A DNA stretch of 64,000 bases, from the NCBI GenBank assembly GCA_025201345.1, contig JAIXMG010000036.1, forward strand, positions 124,001 to 188,000, written 5' to 3'. Below the pieces are notes generated by a model. That model did no database searches. It worked only from the letters and a program-made list of their open reading frames with translations, and had not been told where the DNA came from. Origin of the DNA: Thamnidium elegans. Its lineage: Eukaryota > Mucoromycota > Mucoromycetes > Mucorales > Mucoraceae. The stretch's first letter is position 1. Every line of letters begins with the position of its first letter. The position numbers were made by a program, and so were the translations under genes. Of the stretch, positions 32,367-44,354 are shown in pieces.

Positions 32367-34216
32367 TTATAATCCAACCATACCAAATACGCAAAGTGCT
32401 GCCACATAAGGTACAAGTACGGTCTTAGCTACAAAATAGTACAGCATACCAAACGCAATGGATATAGGTAAAGCTGGTAATGCCTTTTTATAAATTGCAA
32501 GTAAAAAAATGGTTGTGGTTAAGCCTGTCAAAACTGCAATGGTACAGCATACGGTAGTAATCCAGTCATACAAGGCTATATTATTATTATTATTGTTATT
32601 ATCATTTAGTCATTATATATCTAGTTTACCTGCACGTGCAATCAATACACTATAAAACACAAAATCACCTAACCCTAGTTTAAGTCCGCTTCTTTCAACT
32701 GCATCAAAAATTAGTAGCGGATAAAAAAAATAAAAATATGTGTGTATACATTACCATCTTCTTCATCGGCTTCTACTTTTATAGAAGTATCATTTGATTC
32801 CGCTGGTGTTACATCTGGTGGATGACGATCCGCTGTACTACTTGTATTGACAGTAACATGACTATCATCGGGTAAGCGCATAAAGCCATCATGACTTCGT
32901 CTAAAGTTATTTTGTATAAAAGAAGACCCCGATTGACGAAACACAACTTTATCATTAGGTCGAGAAGGTTCATCACCAAGCATACTACTAGATAACCTTA
33001 AATGATCTGTTGATGCCATCATAAACCAAACTGCATTGACCGAATAAAGTAAAGCCGGTACTTCTTTTTGTTGTGTTCTTGAACTTTCAATTAATAAACG
33101 CAATGGTCCAAATGGGCATAAAACAGCCACCAAATCTATATCATGCATTAATTTTTTTTATTTTTTTTTAGGGTCTGTGTGTTTCTGTGTTTTTACCCCA
33201 AATAGCAAGTAGTCCTAATAATATCCATGTGGTCCATTGTTCTAACCCTGTTAAAGAAAATGCCATTAAAGAACTCATGATGGTCAAGTAGCATTGTTGT
33301 AACCACAGTGGTCCTTTCCAAAATATAGAAACTAATCCTACCATAGCAAAATTCCATAATGCAAATGACATGGTGATATAGTCTAATGGAATTAAAAACA
33401 CCTGTACTAGATTCCTACCAAGGAAAAAAAAGGGGGAGGGGGCAGGCAAATTGAATAATTTGATAACTTTTTGTACATGTATCTACTTACAATAATAGTA
33501 AATACGTCATAAAACCTAATAATAATAATACAACCACCATAAAGAATCCAATTAACACTTTAATCCAACCCTTTTTAAAAAAAAAGACAATTAGGATGGT
33601 GACACCAATGATTTGTCCAATAATAATAGCAGCATTTGTAAAAGATTGAGCGATTCCTGAATCGCTTGAAGCGCTTGAAGTTGTACTGGCAGTTGAGACA
33701 TAAGTAGGTCTGGATGGTGTATAATCACTTTTACCGCCAAACGATACCTTGACCCAAAATATACTCAAGATAATGCAAATGACTACTGGTTTAATAATTC
33801 GATAAATTTGTTCTGTATAAAACTTTAATTCGTCTGCTGCTTCTTCTTGTTCAATTTTTTCGTCTTGTTCTCGGTTGGATAAATCGTTTAATTGTATGTC
33901 GGGTTCTTGACCTAATTGAATTGATAGATATGGAATTTTTCATTAGTATGAAACAATACGTCTAACAAAAAAAAAACGTACTTGTGGATTCGATACGTAA
34001 GGACGCTTCGACTGCTTGTCTATGTAACTGTCTCGTCCTCTTGGCTGCTGTACAGTTTCGGTAGTGTCCTTCGGTCCAATGTGCCTTTTGACATTCAACT
34101 GAACAGTATCTCGGCCCATCATGGCTACAAGATGAGCACATAAACGTTGCGGCTTTTTGACATTGTGAACAAATATGCATCGGTATTATTTGATCATCAT
34201 CTTGTACATCTGTCAT
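32367..34216 (-). CDS. Predicted MYND zinc finger-presenilin fusion protein
   Basis: Six exons (34216-33982, 33911-33491, 33414-33197, 33135-32755, 32698-32630, 32575-32367) give 510 residues. Residues 16-55 are a complete MYND finger (C16, C19, C27, C30, C38, C42, H51, C55; YCSVECQKAHW). An acidic linker precedes presenilin: first helix at about 117-133, LDYITMSFALWNFAMVGLVS, the first catalytic Asp at D292 (WDLVAVLCPFGPLRLL; codon split G|AT; Trp replaces the usual Tyr), a variable cytosolic loop, GLGD with the second catalytic Asp D430, and the PAL motif ALPALPIS at about 473-480. Presenilin is the aspartyl protease of gamma-secretase in ER and endosomal membranes. Without exon 1 no in-frame ATG precedes the first helix, which supports the fusion. 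What the MYND finger binds is unknown. Confidence 0.88.
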
Positions 34217-34537
34217 TGTTTATTTTTTCCCTTCAAAAAAAAAGAAGAAAGAAAAGAGGAAATAAACAAGGAGACGTAAAAGAATATGTAATTAATGTGG
34301 TTAGGGGAGCACAAGAAAAAAGAAAGAAAAAAAAACTGGGATTTTATTTCTCGGATATTAAGAAAAAAGGGTTTTTTTTTTTCTTTCAAACAGAAAAAAA
34401 AAGGGGGAACACAGTAAAAAAAAAAAAAAAAAAAAAAGACATTAACACTCCGGTTTTTTTGTTTGTAAAAAATGAATTCTAAATTATTTATTATTGATAT
34501 GGTATATGGTACAAGAAAAGAGAAAAAAAAAAGATTA
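34217..34537. other. Spacer between ENA ATPase 3' end and presenilin start
   Basis: Head-to-tail spacing of two minus-strand genes. A/T and A/G-rich runs only; it must contain the ATPase 3' UTR and the presenilin-fusion promoter. Confidence 0.4.
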
Positions 34538-37500
34538 TTAAGAAAGAGGGTGATGAACAGGGAAGTATCTACGCTTCATGAACTTCCAAAGTTCAGCAAG
34601 AACAATATATACGCCGACAGAGGCAGCAACCATACCCCATTCCCAGCCGATACCACTATGCTTGAATACAGTCGTGTTGACAACAGGAACGTAGAGGACG
34701 ATAAACATAATACCGAAACCAAACAACCAAGAGTAATACATGTAGTAGTTTTGCTTTTGAGTAAGGCCACGATAAGTCCAGGTAGGGTTAACGAGATCAC
34801 GACAGGTATGAGCATGGAGCAATAATAAGACAGTCATGGTAACAAACAAGGCACCACGAGCACGGTAAACAAGTTCACAAGTATCATTAAATTCCTTGTT
34901 ACAGTTGACACCCAAGTCGCCATCACCATAGCCATAAATGACAACAACGTAGTTACACAAACAGATGAGACCCATCATAACACCATAGTAAAGGATATCA
35001 ATAATGTTACGGTAACAGAAGAGACTTTCCTTATCGGTTCTAGGAGGCACAGTCATTTGTTCGGGGTGGACGTGTTCAAGACCAAGAGCCATAGCAGGAG
35101 GAGCGCTGGTAATCAAGTTATTGAACAAAATCTGGATAGGAGAAAGAGGGAATACGATTTCAGTACTGGTACGGAAAGCCAAACATAAAAGCAAAGGAGT
35201 TAATTCGGCAACGTTGACAGAGACCATGTGAACAGTGAACTTGGAGATGTTGGCGAAGACACGACGACCTTCTTGAATAGCAGAAACAATAGTAGCAAAG
35301 TTATCATCAACCAGGATGATATCGGCAGCTTGCTTAGCAACATCAGAACCACCTTGACCCATAGCAATACCAATATCAGATTCCTTAAGAGAAGGACTGT
35401 CATTGACACCGTCACCAGTCATACCAGAAATCTTCTTACGACGATGAAGAGCTTCAATCATCTTGACCTTAGTATCAGGACTACAACGGGCAACAACAAG
35501 AGGCAAATCGGGTAAGGCGTCAATCGCTTCCTCAGACAACTTATCAAAAGATTGTGCAGACATGACAAGATGATCAACATCTCCATCCTTGGGAATAATA
35601 CTAACTTCACGAGCAATAGCAGTAGCAGTAGCAATATGATCACCAGTCAACATATGAACAGTAATACCAGCACGATGACACTTTTCAACAGCGTCCTTGG
35701 ACTCAGCACGAGGAGGATCATAAATACCAACAAGACCCAAGAAGACCATATCTTGTTCAACTTGTTCACGGGTGAAGGTACCGAAAGTGAGCTTCTCGCC
35801 ACTCTTGGTAGCGATACGCTTAGCAGCTAAAGAAAGCACACGAAGACCACCCTTGGCAAGTTCTTCGACATTAGGAAGGACAGTGTCTTGTAATTCTTGT
35901 TGAGAGATAGGGGCAATACGATCACCTAATTGAACACTAGTACAACACTCCAAGACACGTTCGGTAGCACCCTTTAAGAAGGCAACATTACCCTCGGCAG
36001 CACTTTCGCAAATAACACTCATACGCTTAACAGTAGAATCAAAGGGATACTCGGAAATTAATTGCCAGCCTCCCTCAGGATCATCGTTACCGATCAAAGT
36101 AGGCTTACCCATTTGCATCTTGTGAGCAAAGACTTGAAGAGCAATTTCAGTGGGGTCACCAATACCGTACCATTCATTGGTTTCTTTATCTTGACGGATT
36201 TCACTCATGTTACAAAGAGCTGCAGAGCGGACCAATTCACGCAAACCATCGTTCATGTTCTTGCGGGTAATAGCAGCACTCTCGCCGTTTTCCATTTGAA
36301 CTTCACCTTCAATAGTGAAACCGAGACCGCCGACCTTGAAGAAACCAGCATCGGGTCGCCAGAAACGAGTCAAGACCATCTTGGATTGAGTCAAAGTACC
36401 GGTCTTGTCAGAACAAATGTTGGTGACGGAACCCAAGTTTTCAAGAGCAACCAAACGACGGACTAAAGCGTTAGCCCTGGCCATAGCATTGACACCAAAG
36501 GCTTGAGTTAAGGTAACAACAGCGATCAAACCTTCAGGGATGACAGCAATAGCAGTAGAGATAGCATAGAGAGCAACTTGATCATCGATTTGGAACTTGA
36601 CAACAGCAAAGACAATAATAAGGGCAACAATGGCAATAGCTAAAAGTGTAAGAGCCATACGATCAAGGGACTTTTGAAGAGGGGTACGGGAGTTCTCTCC
36701 ACTGTCTAATAAACGCTTGGCGATCTTACCGATCTCTGTTTGCATACCAGTAGAAGTAACAATTGCTTTACCGCGACCTTTACATAAGGTTGTACTAGAG
36801 TAAGTCATGTTGATACGGTCACCCAAGGGGACATCGGCAGTATCGAGAACATCATTGACTTTGTTGACAGGAAGTGATTCACCGGTAAGTAAAGCTTCAT
36901 CAATATCCATGTTGAAAGATCTAATTTAAGAGAGAGAGAGAAAAAAAAATTGATGAGAATAAATACACAAAAAAAAAGATGAAGAAAAAACTTACTCAAT
37001 AACACGACAATCGGCACCAACGACATCACCGTTCTTAAGAATGATAACATCACCGGGAACAAGATCACGAGTAGCAACAGTTTTTTGATGGCCATCACGA
37101 ATAACCTCGGCGGTAGGAGAAGCCATTTGACGAAGAGATTCCATGGTCTTTTCAGCCTTGTACTCTTGCATAAAACCAATACCAGCATTTAACAACATAA
37201 TGAAGGCGATAACACCACCTTCAACCCAATCCTTGAAAGCAAAAGAAACAGCCATGGCAATGACTAAAATAAGGACCATGACATTTAAGAATTGCTTCAG
37301 CATTAATTTGACAGGGTTGACACCGCCATCACCTTCCATTTCGTTGTGGCCAAATTCAAGTCGCTTGGCTTCAAGTACAGATTCAGATAAACCGTCTTGT
37401 AAATTAGAGTGTAAAAGTTCAGCGACCTTTTCGGCGTGCATGGTGTGATAAGGAGGGCCTTCAACGACAGGACCTTCTCGGTCTTTACTGATATAGTTCT

Positions 37501-37639
37501 TTCTGCGCATCAAGACACTTCTTAAAAATGATTTCTTTTCGGCAGAAGAAGAGTCCTTGGCTCGCTCTTCATGAGTGACATTTATTCTCTTTTCACTCTC
37601 ATGTTTTGTTGTTACGGCAGTCTTTTCTTGATGTACCAT
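34538..37639 (-). CDS. ENA1: ENA-type (P-type IID) Na+/K+ exporting ATPase
   Basis: Plasma-membrane or endomembrane cation pump that expels Na+ (and K+ or Li+) at ATP cost. Exons 37639-36996 and 36920-34538 join at GA|A to give 1008 residues, the usual size. Seen in order: N-terminal cytosolic segment; first membrane helices around NVMVLILVIAMAVSFAF; actuator TGES motif (DEALLTGESLP, about 221-231); the P-type proline helix AVIPEGLIAVVTLTQ; phosphorylation motif CSDKTGTLT with Asp at about 386; hinge MLTGDHIATATAIAREV; MTGDGVNDSPSLKESDIG; and C-terminal helices. IPEGL with this context fits the fungal ENA/IID group better than SERCA or PMR1. Codon usage is more C-rich than in neighbouring genes, suggesting high expression. 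Ion preference is inferred. Confidence 0.88.
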
Positions 37640-39147
37640 AACTTTTTTTTTTAAAAAAAAATATTATTTAAAAGTTAAAGAAGACGAAAAGAAAAAAAAA
37701 AAAAAAAGGTGCTACTTGGCTTGCCCTTTATATAAAGTTTATTTCCAGACAAGTAAAAATTTGGAATTTTTGGAAACTATTGAACTTGAATGGACTTAAA
37801 ATGTTACGAAACAAAACACTAGGAGGAATTAAGGTTTTTGATTGGCTATTGATTATATGAAATCAGAAAACTATTCGATTTTCTTTTTCTTTTTTCTTTT
37901 TTTTGTGATATGTTTCAATCACTTACTTTTTTCTCTTTTTATCATTTTTCTTTTATTAAGAAAAAACCTCCTCAATTGAAGTGTATCTTGATAATCTAGT
38001 ATTTATTTGTTGATTTAATGGTTTTTATGCAATAATTATAATTTTTTTTTTATTTATTTATAAGAAATAGACTGCGCTCCAAAAGCTTAGTGGAAATGTC
38101 AGAAAAAGAAGGAAATAAAAATGTGCGCTAAATGTGCGATTCGCTGAAACAAGGTCGGATACGAACCAAATTTGGTGAATTTTCATGTTTAAACTGGCTT
38201 TTCGGATTATTCTTACCACATGTTGCAAGATTACCATTATTGTATGTGTGTTAAAATTGAACCACGCTAGTCTATCGCGTACACGATTAGCTTAAAAAGA
38301 TCTTTTTTTTCTTTTTTTTTCAAATACGTGATTTCCGTACGTTCTTTTAATTTTTTATTTTTATAAAGAAGATCTTTTTCGTATCACAAACCATTGTTAA
38401 GCAGCAAAATTGGCGCAAAATTTACTTTTAAAGACTGGATAAACTTGGCGGAGTACACGTTTTGATTACAAAAAAATAGTTTGGATAAATATAGCCCCGT
38501 TGCAATGCTATTAAACGCCTTTATATGTCTACTCTTTTTTAGTATGTAAAATATTCTCACCTTTTTTTTTATAACACACAAAAGTTTCTATTGTATCACG
38601 TTTGTACTTCTTTTAAGTTTTTTTTTATTTATTTTTTATATGCAGTAATTACGTTTCCTTTTTGTCATGAATATGCAAGATATAAAGTTGAGTGTTAAAA
38701 CACGTATATAAATTTTTTTTTTTTTTTTTTGTAAAAAAACAAGTCTTACGTGTTTGTGATCTGACAATGTCCGTTCCGAATATCCAGCGAAACAAAAAGA
38801 AACAAATTAGTAACGTGTGTCCCATGACCTAAATGGACACGGAACAGAAAGATGACAACACGGTTTTTTTTTTTTGTATGCACAGAAGCGATGTGAAAGA
38901 ATTTTATATGCGTTGCAGTAAAGGTATCACGTGCGGTATTGTGTTTGTACACCTTAAAATATGTGTACGATAAGAGATCTCGATCCCTTTTTTCTGTGGT
39001 AAGACTTTTTTTCCTGGAACCCAAAAGAAGAAAAAAAAACTGACACCCTCGGGAAGGGAAAGGTATTTTACTCAGCAGCCAAATCGTTTCTTTTATTCAT
39101 TTTAATTTGCCTGGGTTGATGTTCGAGTTAGCTTGTAAGATGATATG

Positions 39148-39181
<34 letters not shown>

Positions 39182-39683
39182 ACTTCAAAATGCAGTATGG
39201 CCTAATACAAAATGAGAAAAATTGATTTTTTTTCCCCCATAAAATGAAGGGAGAGGCGAGTCTAATTAGAACGATAGAATATGAGGGGAAATAAGGTACA
39301 CATGGTGACTCCATTAAGGTACAAGGAATTGTTCATTATTAGAAGCTTCTGGTATTCTTTTTTTTTCTTTATTTTGAGACTGGGACTTGCCCAATAAATA
39401 TTAAACAGAATATTTGTTTTACAAAGAATCCAATGAAAAGGTAGCTTCATCAGTAAAAAAAAAACACAAAAAAAAAATAGTTGGTGTTGCTCGATATGTA
39501 CCATTTGTATTACTAGATATTTTATTAATTTTTACACTTTAAAATATATCAGACTACATATCATCCTCTTGTTTTCATCTACTCTCTTCTTCAAGAGCTG
39601 ATATACCATAAATAATAATAAAAAAAGAAAAATATAGTAGGATTTTTTTTTTATTAAAAAAATAAATGTACGTATTTTATAGG
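37640..39683. other. 2-kb region upstream of ENA, no gene supported
   Basis: Begins with a T-run/A-run junction at the ENA start. Open frames here are short and homopolymer-driven. Long upstream regions are common for stress-regulated pump genes, but no specific site is recognised. Confidence 0.4.
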
Positions 39684-39936
39684 TTAAGTTTTGCCTGCGT
39701 TTTTAGGATTCTCTTTGTTAACGTCTTCGTGTTCTTTTTCGCCAGCATGCTTGCAAAGAACCACTTGAAATACAATATAAGAAAAACGAAGGGGGGAGGG
39801 AGTACAAAAATAAAACACTAACTTTGTCTCTCTTTTGTAGTAGTATTAGGAGTAGGTTCTTGGAGAGTTGCCTTTCTTCTCTTTTTTTTTCCATGATGTA
39901 GGCCAAGTTAAGAAGTCTTTCTCTTACGGAAGGCAT
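39684..39936 (-). CDS. Candidate 48-residue protein in three exons
   Basis: The ATG at 39936 is followed after 9 bases by GTAAGAG; a CTTAAC branch-like site and an AAAAG acceptor at 39881 lead to exon 2 (39880-39823), then a GTTAGT donor and TTCAAG acceptor to exon 3 (39763-39684, TAA). The spliced product begins MPSRRKATLQEPTPNTTTKE and ends in a charged Lys/Glu/Asn segment (HAGEKEHEDVNKENPKNAGK). The three pieces are in different genomic frames, yet join into one open frame of hydrophilic, coding-like composition. I know no homologue. An unspliced frame at 39718-39936 is the alternative and looks less natural. Confidence 0.4.
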
Positions 39937-40005
39937 TGTAACTAGTTGTTATTTATTAAAAAAAAAAAAAGGAAATACTCTCATATTATGTAATATGTGA
40001 TTAAT

Positions 40006-40048
<43 letters not shown>

Positions 40049-40915
40049 GTGTTCAGATACTCTTTATTCTATTTACAGAATCCTAAAAAAAAAAAGTTTA
40101 AAAATGAGTGTTCAGCGACTACGTGAAGATCTCTATTGTTACATACGCATCACTATAATATTCAGTAGGTATTCGCGGAGTCAGCGATCGCGTAGTTTTA
40201 CAGAATCCTAATTAGGACGAGAGTTTGAATATGGCCAAACCATAAAGAAGATATGCTTTTGAGTTTAGACATCATCCGTAAACAATTACATATCGCGCGC
40301 AAGTTACGTAATTTAAAATCTAAACATAATAATTCATTCTCTTTCTTTATCATCATGTACGTATCAAAGCACTTTAATGGTCAAAAATGAAGCTTCCCTG
40401 TACTGGGTTTTTTATTTTATTTTATGACGTTCCACGATGCTAATTCATATTGAGGATGAGCGTGTACTCTTTCAATTTCATACCTCATACACGATAGTTA
40501 CTTAAAGAATAAATAGTATTCTGTCATAATCAATTTAGAGGTATCAGAAAGAAAGTTTCTGATAAAAGTACATATTAAGTACACTATGCAAATATTTATT
40601 ATATGATAAAGTTATCAACTGACATGAATAATCTAGACTTCTTTGTCCAGCAGTTTTTTTTTTTTTTTTTTTTTTTTTTTACATCGTTCTGAAAGTAAAA
40701 TTGCAATGATAATCTACCTTCTTTATGAGTCGTTTTAATAGCGTGCAATTCTTACTTTGACAAGCTCCCCCCCCCCCTTCAATCCGTAGATCAAAGCACA
40801 TACAAAGAGGTATATCTATGACTCTCTCTTTTAGGGACTTTGCGAAAAGGATATCGGCTATTCAATCATAAAAAAATAAAATATTTTTTCTCTTTTCATA
40901 AAAATAAAAAAAAAC
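39937..40915. other. Intergenic upstream of DCC1
   Basis: Has poly(A) (about 40008-40045), poly(T) (about 40654-40680) and poly(C) (40767-40776) runs. No gene or RNA feature seen. Confidence 0.4.
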
Positions 40916-42125
40916 ATGGAAACCAAGCTTGTATATAAACAAGACTTTGAAAAGAACGCGTACAGCTTAGTTGAACTAAGTTCACCCGAATTAGTTGAGG
41001 CGTTTGAGTCAGGAGACAGGTAAAAACTAAATATGTTTTCCCTAAAAAAAAAATTGGGAGGTCTCATTGATAATTAGTATTGTAATTAAAGGATTAGCAG
41101 AAGACGAAGCAGTATTATGTACAGATTCAAAGACATTTGTAGTACGTCAAGTAAATACGTCAAATTCAATTGTATTGATCGATAATGAAGCAAATGAAGG
41201 TCGTCACCTGGTTCAGGACGACTTGTCAAATACGATTGAATTGTTGCCTTGTTTAGCTCGATTGGGACGATTGGATGAATTGTTGAAAGATTCTACTTTT
41301 TCAGGATTAGAGAATGAGGCAGCAATAAAAGAAAGCAAGGTTAGTCGTTTCTTAGCAAATAAATAAAATAAAATAAATGGTACTAAATAAAATAACTAGA
41401 CAATGTATACGCTTCAAGATTTATTATCCGTTGTACAAGCAAGTAGACAAGAATTGTTACAAGGTTTAAAGGAACGAGGAGCGTTTGAATATGAAGGATA
41501 TTATCGATTATTTGATAAAGATTATTTACTTGAACTGGTTGATTATTTACTTACTAATCTACTTATTCACGGGATGGATATTCAACACATGTCGTTGAAC
41601 CAAGCTAAAGAATGTATCCGTGAAGGGTCACAGGAAGAGCGAGTGGATATGCCCGATGACTTGTTGGTGGCCATGTTGAGCTTATTTTGTGATGTGGGAG
41701 ACAACCAAGAGATACAGTTTGATCGGCCCAAGATATGCAGATTTTTGGGAGAATGGATTTTGTTTAACCCAAAGAATAAACGATGGGAAATGCCAGACTT
41801 TATGAAGTTATGGAGTACGATGGGTCATGAGTTATTTAAACCCGAATTAAAAGATATTGAAGGATTATATATTATACGTGAAACTACTAAATTCCAAAGG
41901 GTGATACAGTACATTCAATACTTTTCAATTCAAGAATTATCAACAGATCCTGCTCAAAGGTTTGCTACTTTGTTCTCTGAAAAGCCTTTATGGAAGTCGG
42001 AAGAAATTCAAATGTTCTTAACTGACTTGGCACCGACTAAAAAGCAATTGGAACATTTGTTACTCAAGTTTGCTAGGTCTCATCGTCAACAAAATACAGT
42101 TTTATACGGTAGTCGTATAAAGTAA
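40916..42125 (+). CDS. DCC1: Sister chromatid cohesion protein DCC1
   Basis: Subunit of the alternative clamp loader Ctf18-Dcc1-Ctf8-RFC, which works at replication forks in PCNA loading and cohesion. Exons 40916-41019, 41078-41339 and 41400-42125 give 363 residues. Family features: an early conserved segment (IKGLAEDEAVLCTDSKTFVV), then ETSN-like QVNTSNSIVLIDN, and C-terminal winged-helix repeats (LFCDVGDNQEIQFDRPKICR; EMPDFMKLWSTMGHELF; ALKDIEGLYI-type block). Junctions AG|T and AAG|ACA keep frame. It ends 47 bp from the tail of the gene on the opposite strand. An ACGCGT occurs inside exon 1, so it is not counted as a promoter element. Confidence 0.9.
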
Positions 42126-42172
42126 TTTTAATTATAAATAAATAAAAAAAAAAAAAAGGGGGGGGAGGGAAT

Positions 42173-42988
42173 TTATTTAAAATATCTTTTAGAGATAACG
42201 ATTACGTCTTGATACTCTTTACGATATTCCCAGGTAATGTCATACCTTGATAACTTGTTACAAACGTACTGTAAAGCATCAAACCAAGTATCATCGTTCG
42301 TTGAAATTAAAGACCATTTATAATTGAAGTCTCTACAATTATACTCGTTAAAGTTCTTTAAAATCTTTGATATTTCCAATATGATAGTTCTACCAAACTT
42401 GACGTTAGAGAACAAGTGTTGACGAACTTCAGAAGGGCAGTTTAAACTTTCTTGAGCTAAAATGATTAACCCAAATAAACTAGTCATCGATTCTTGACGT
42501 TCAGTCATGGTAGAATAAAGTACTTGATTCAAGCTGAAAGAGATTTCACTAGCTCTACCAAATTGTTCACTGGGTCTTTGTTTATCTAAAGATTGTGCAA
42601 TTTTACGTACTTGTTGTCTCAAGTTTTTCATTTCTTCAATTTCATCTTTTTTCTTGCTATAATGCTTATCGTAGATAACGTTGGCTACTTGAGGATAATC
42701 TTCAATGGTTGCTGTAATGATTTTAAAAAGAGCCATTTTAGATAAATTGAACAGCCAATCGTTATTTTGTTTTTCATTCAAAGGCTCTATCATAAAGCCT
42801 GAGCTTGCAAGGTATTCACATTCTTCTTCATCACTTGGGTATTGTTGCTTTTGATGTTGTGGTTGTTGTGGTTGTTGTTGTTGGGATTGTGGTTGTTGTG
42901 GTTGTTGTTGTAATAGTTTTTGTTGTTCTTGCTCGATTGGTACGAATCCAATCAAAGAGAACAAATAGGATAATAAACTATTTGCCAT
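42173..42988 (-). CDS. Possible Cut8/Sts1-like nuclear proteasome tether
   Basis: A single exon of 271 residues. A hydrophobic N-terminal stretch (LLSYLFSLIGFVPI, about 4-17) is followed by a Gln/Pro run (about 20-50), an acidic patch, and a long helical domain from about residue 78 to the end (LFNLSKMALFKIITATIEDY; LNQVLYSTMTERQESMTSLF; LNCPSEVRQHLF). The order of helices and the arginine/leucine pattern near the end resemble my memory of the Cut8/Sts1 six-helix domain, which tethers proteasomes to the nuclear envelope, but identity is low and I am not sure. The N-terminal hydrophobic segment could be a membrane anchor. Otherwise a hypothetical protein. Confidence 0.35.
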   Translation of the reverse strand: MANSLLSYLFSLIGFVPIEQEQQKLLQQQPQQPQSQQQQPQQPQHQKQQYPSDEEECEYLASSGFMIEPLNEKQNNDWLFNLSKMALFKIITATIEDYPQVANVIYDKHYSKKKDEIEEMKNLRQQVRKIAQSLDKQRPSEQFGRASEISFSLNQVLYSTMTERQESMTSLFGLIILAQESLNCPSEVRQHLFSNVKFGRTIILEISKILKNFNEYNCRDFNYKWSLISTNDDTWFDALQYVCNKLSRYDITWEYRKEYQDVIVISKRYFK

Positions 42989-44354
42989 ATATAATAATTA
43001 ATTTTTTCTTGATCTTTTTTTTTTAATGGGGAATAATAATGAAAAATCTGTAAAAAACCAAATATTCATAGTATTTAATTTTGAAACAGGTTTTTTTTTT
43101 GTTGGTGGTGGTTTATTCCTTTGCTCTTTTTTGTTGTATATAAAAAAAGATTAGCTTTTTAGTGGTTGCTGGGTAAGGTTGTTATGGTTACGGTTTTCTT
43201 ATAAAAAAGAAAAATAAAAACTGATGTGGGAAAAAAAGAAAAAAGAAAAAAAAGGGGGGAAAAAAAAAGATGTTATTTTAAGGACGTTAGAAGACACATG
43301 ACCTGAAAACATCCAATAAAATCGTTTGGAATAGTCCGTTCAAAAGGATACTGTACTTCTTTAAAGCATAAAAACACTTGTTACAAACACTCAAATGTGG
43401 TACACCTGACTATGATAACGTATAGATATCAAACTACTTTTTTTTTTTTTTTTTTTTTTGCATTATAGTAGAAAGTAATACGCCACACTTTCTTCCATGA
43501 GCGTATAAATAGAACATGTACCAAGAAATTCCCCCTTTTTTTTTGGATTAATCAAGTAAAGATTCTCTTGAGCGAACAAGAAAGAAAATTAATACTTAAA
43601 AGTAATTTCCTCTTACCTCCGATACAAGCGAAAGATTTTACGCCCATTGGAAAACACACTAAAGTATAAATACATTTGCTATTAAAAACATTTTATCATA
43701 AAAATGCACATAGATTAGGAAATAAAAGACCGCAAGAAACCACTCAGTGGCATTAAAAAAGAGAATTCAAGAAATATGTTTATTAGCAAATCGAGGCAAC
43801 AGACAAAATTTGTGTGAGTAGAGGCAATAATGACTTTGCATAATCTTATAATTGCCTAGCTAACTTCTTTATTGGATTAGATTAAAGAAACACATCGAGA
43901 ATGGATCTTCGTTTGGTTTCTATTGCCTTAAAAGCATGTCAAAACCTTTCTAGTGATCATGTTTCAAAGTATTATCAATCTTAAATACCATCTTGTCCGA
44001 GAACAAGATCGTCAATATCCATGATCTATTTGCTCCGTACATCGCTGTTATGGGTGTTAATGCACCTTCGCTTTTTGGGCCTTATTACAAAAGAGTTGAT
44101 TGAAATGTTAAAGTAAATCATGTGCCATGTCATTTGATCAAAATTCAAGCCGATTATACCCGTTTGACAATTCCCCCCTTTTTTACATGTATTCTATTCT
44201 TACTTTGATTCCATTGGTTATTAATTTACAGACACGGTCAAGTAGGCGCGACGCGTTCCAAAAAAAAAAATTAAAAAAAAAAACAATTTTGAGTGTAAAT
44301 CGCGTTTATTGTATTTCCCTCACTCTTCTTCTTCATATACATATTTTAATTTCG
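42989..44354. other. 1.4-kb intergenic region
   Basis: Contains A/G-rich and homopolymer sequence. A brief open stretch at about 43901-43985 (starts MDLRLVSIALKAC) has no continuation I can support. ACGCGT occurs at 44251-44256, 99 bp before the RING gene ATG. Confidence 0.4.

Noticed and set aside
32367..34216. Horizontal transfer of the presenilin fusion
   Set aside because: Base composition, intron size and splice signals match the neighbouring native genes, so there is no sign of recent transfer.
34472..37448. Several open frames within the ENA ATPase, on both strands
   Set aside because: They overlap a complete 1008-residue P-type ATPase and have no motif of their own; C-rich codon use in ENA opens extra frames.
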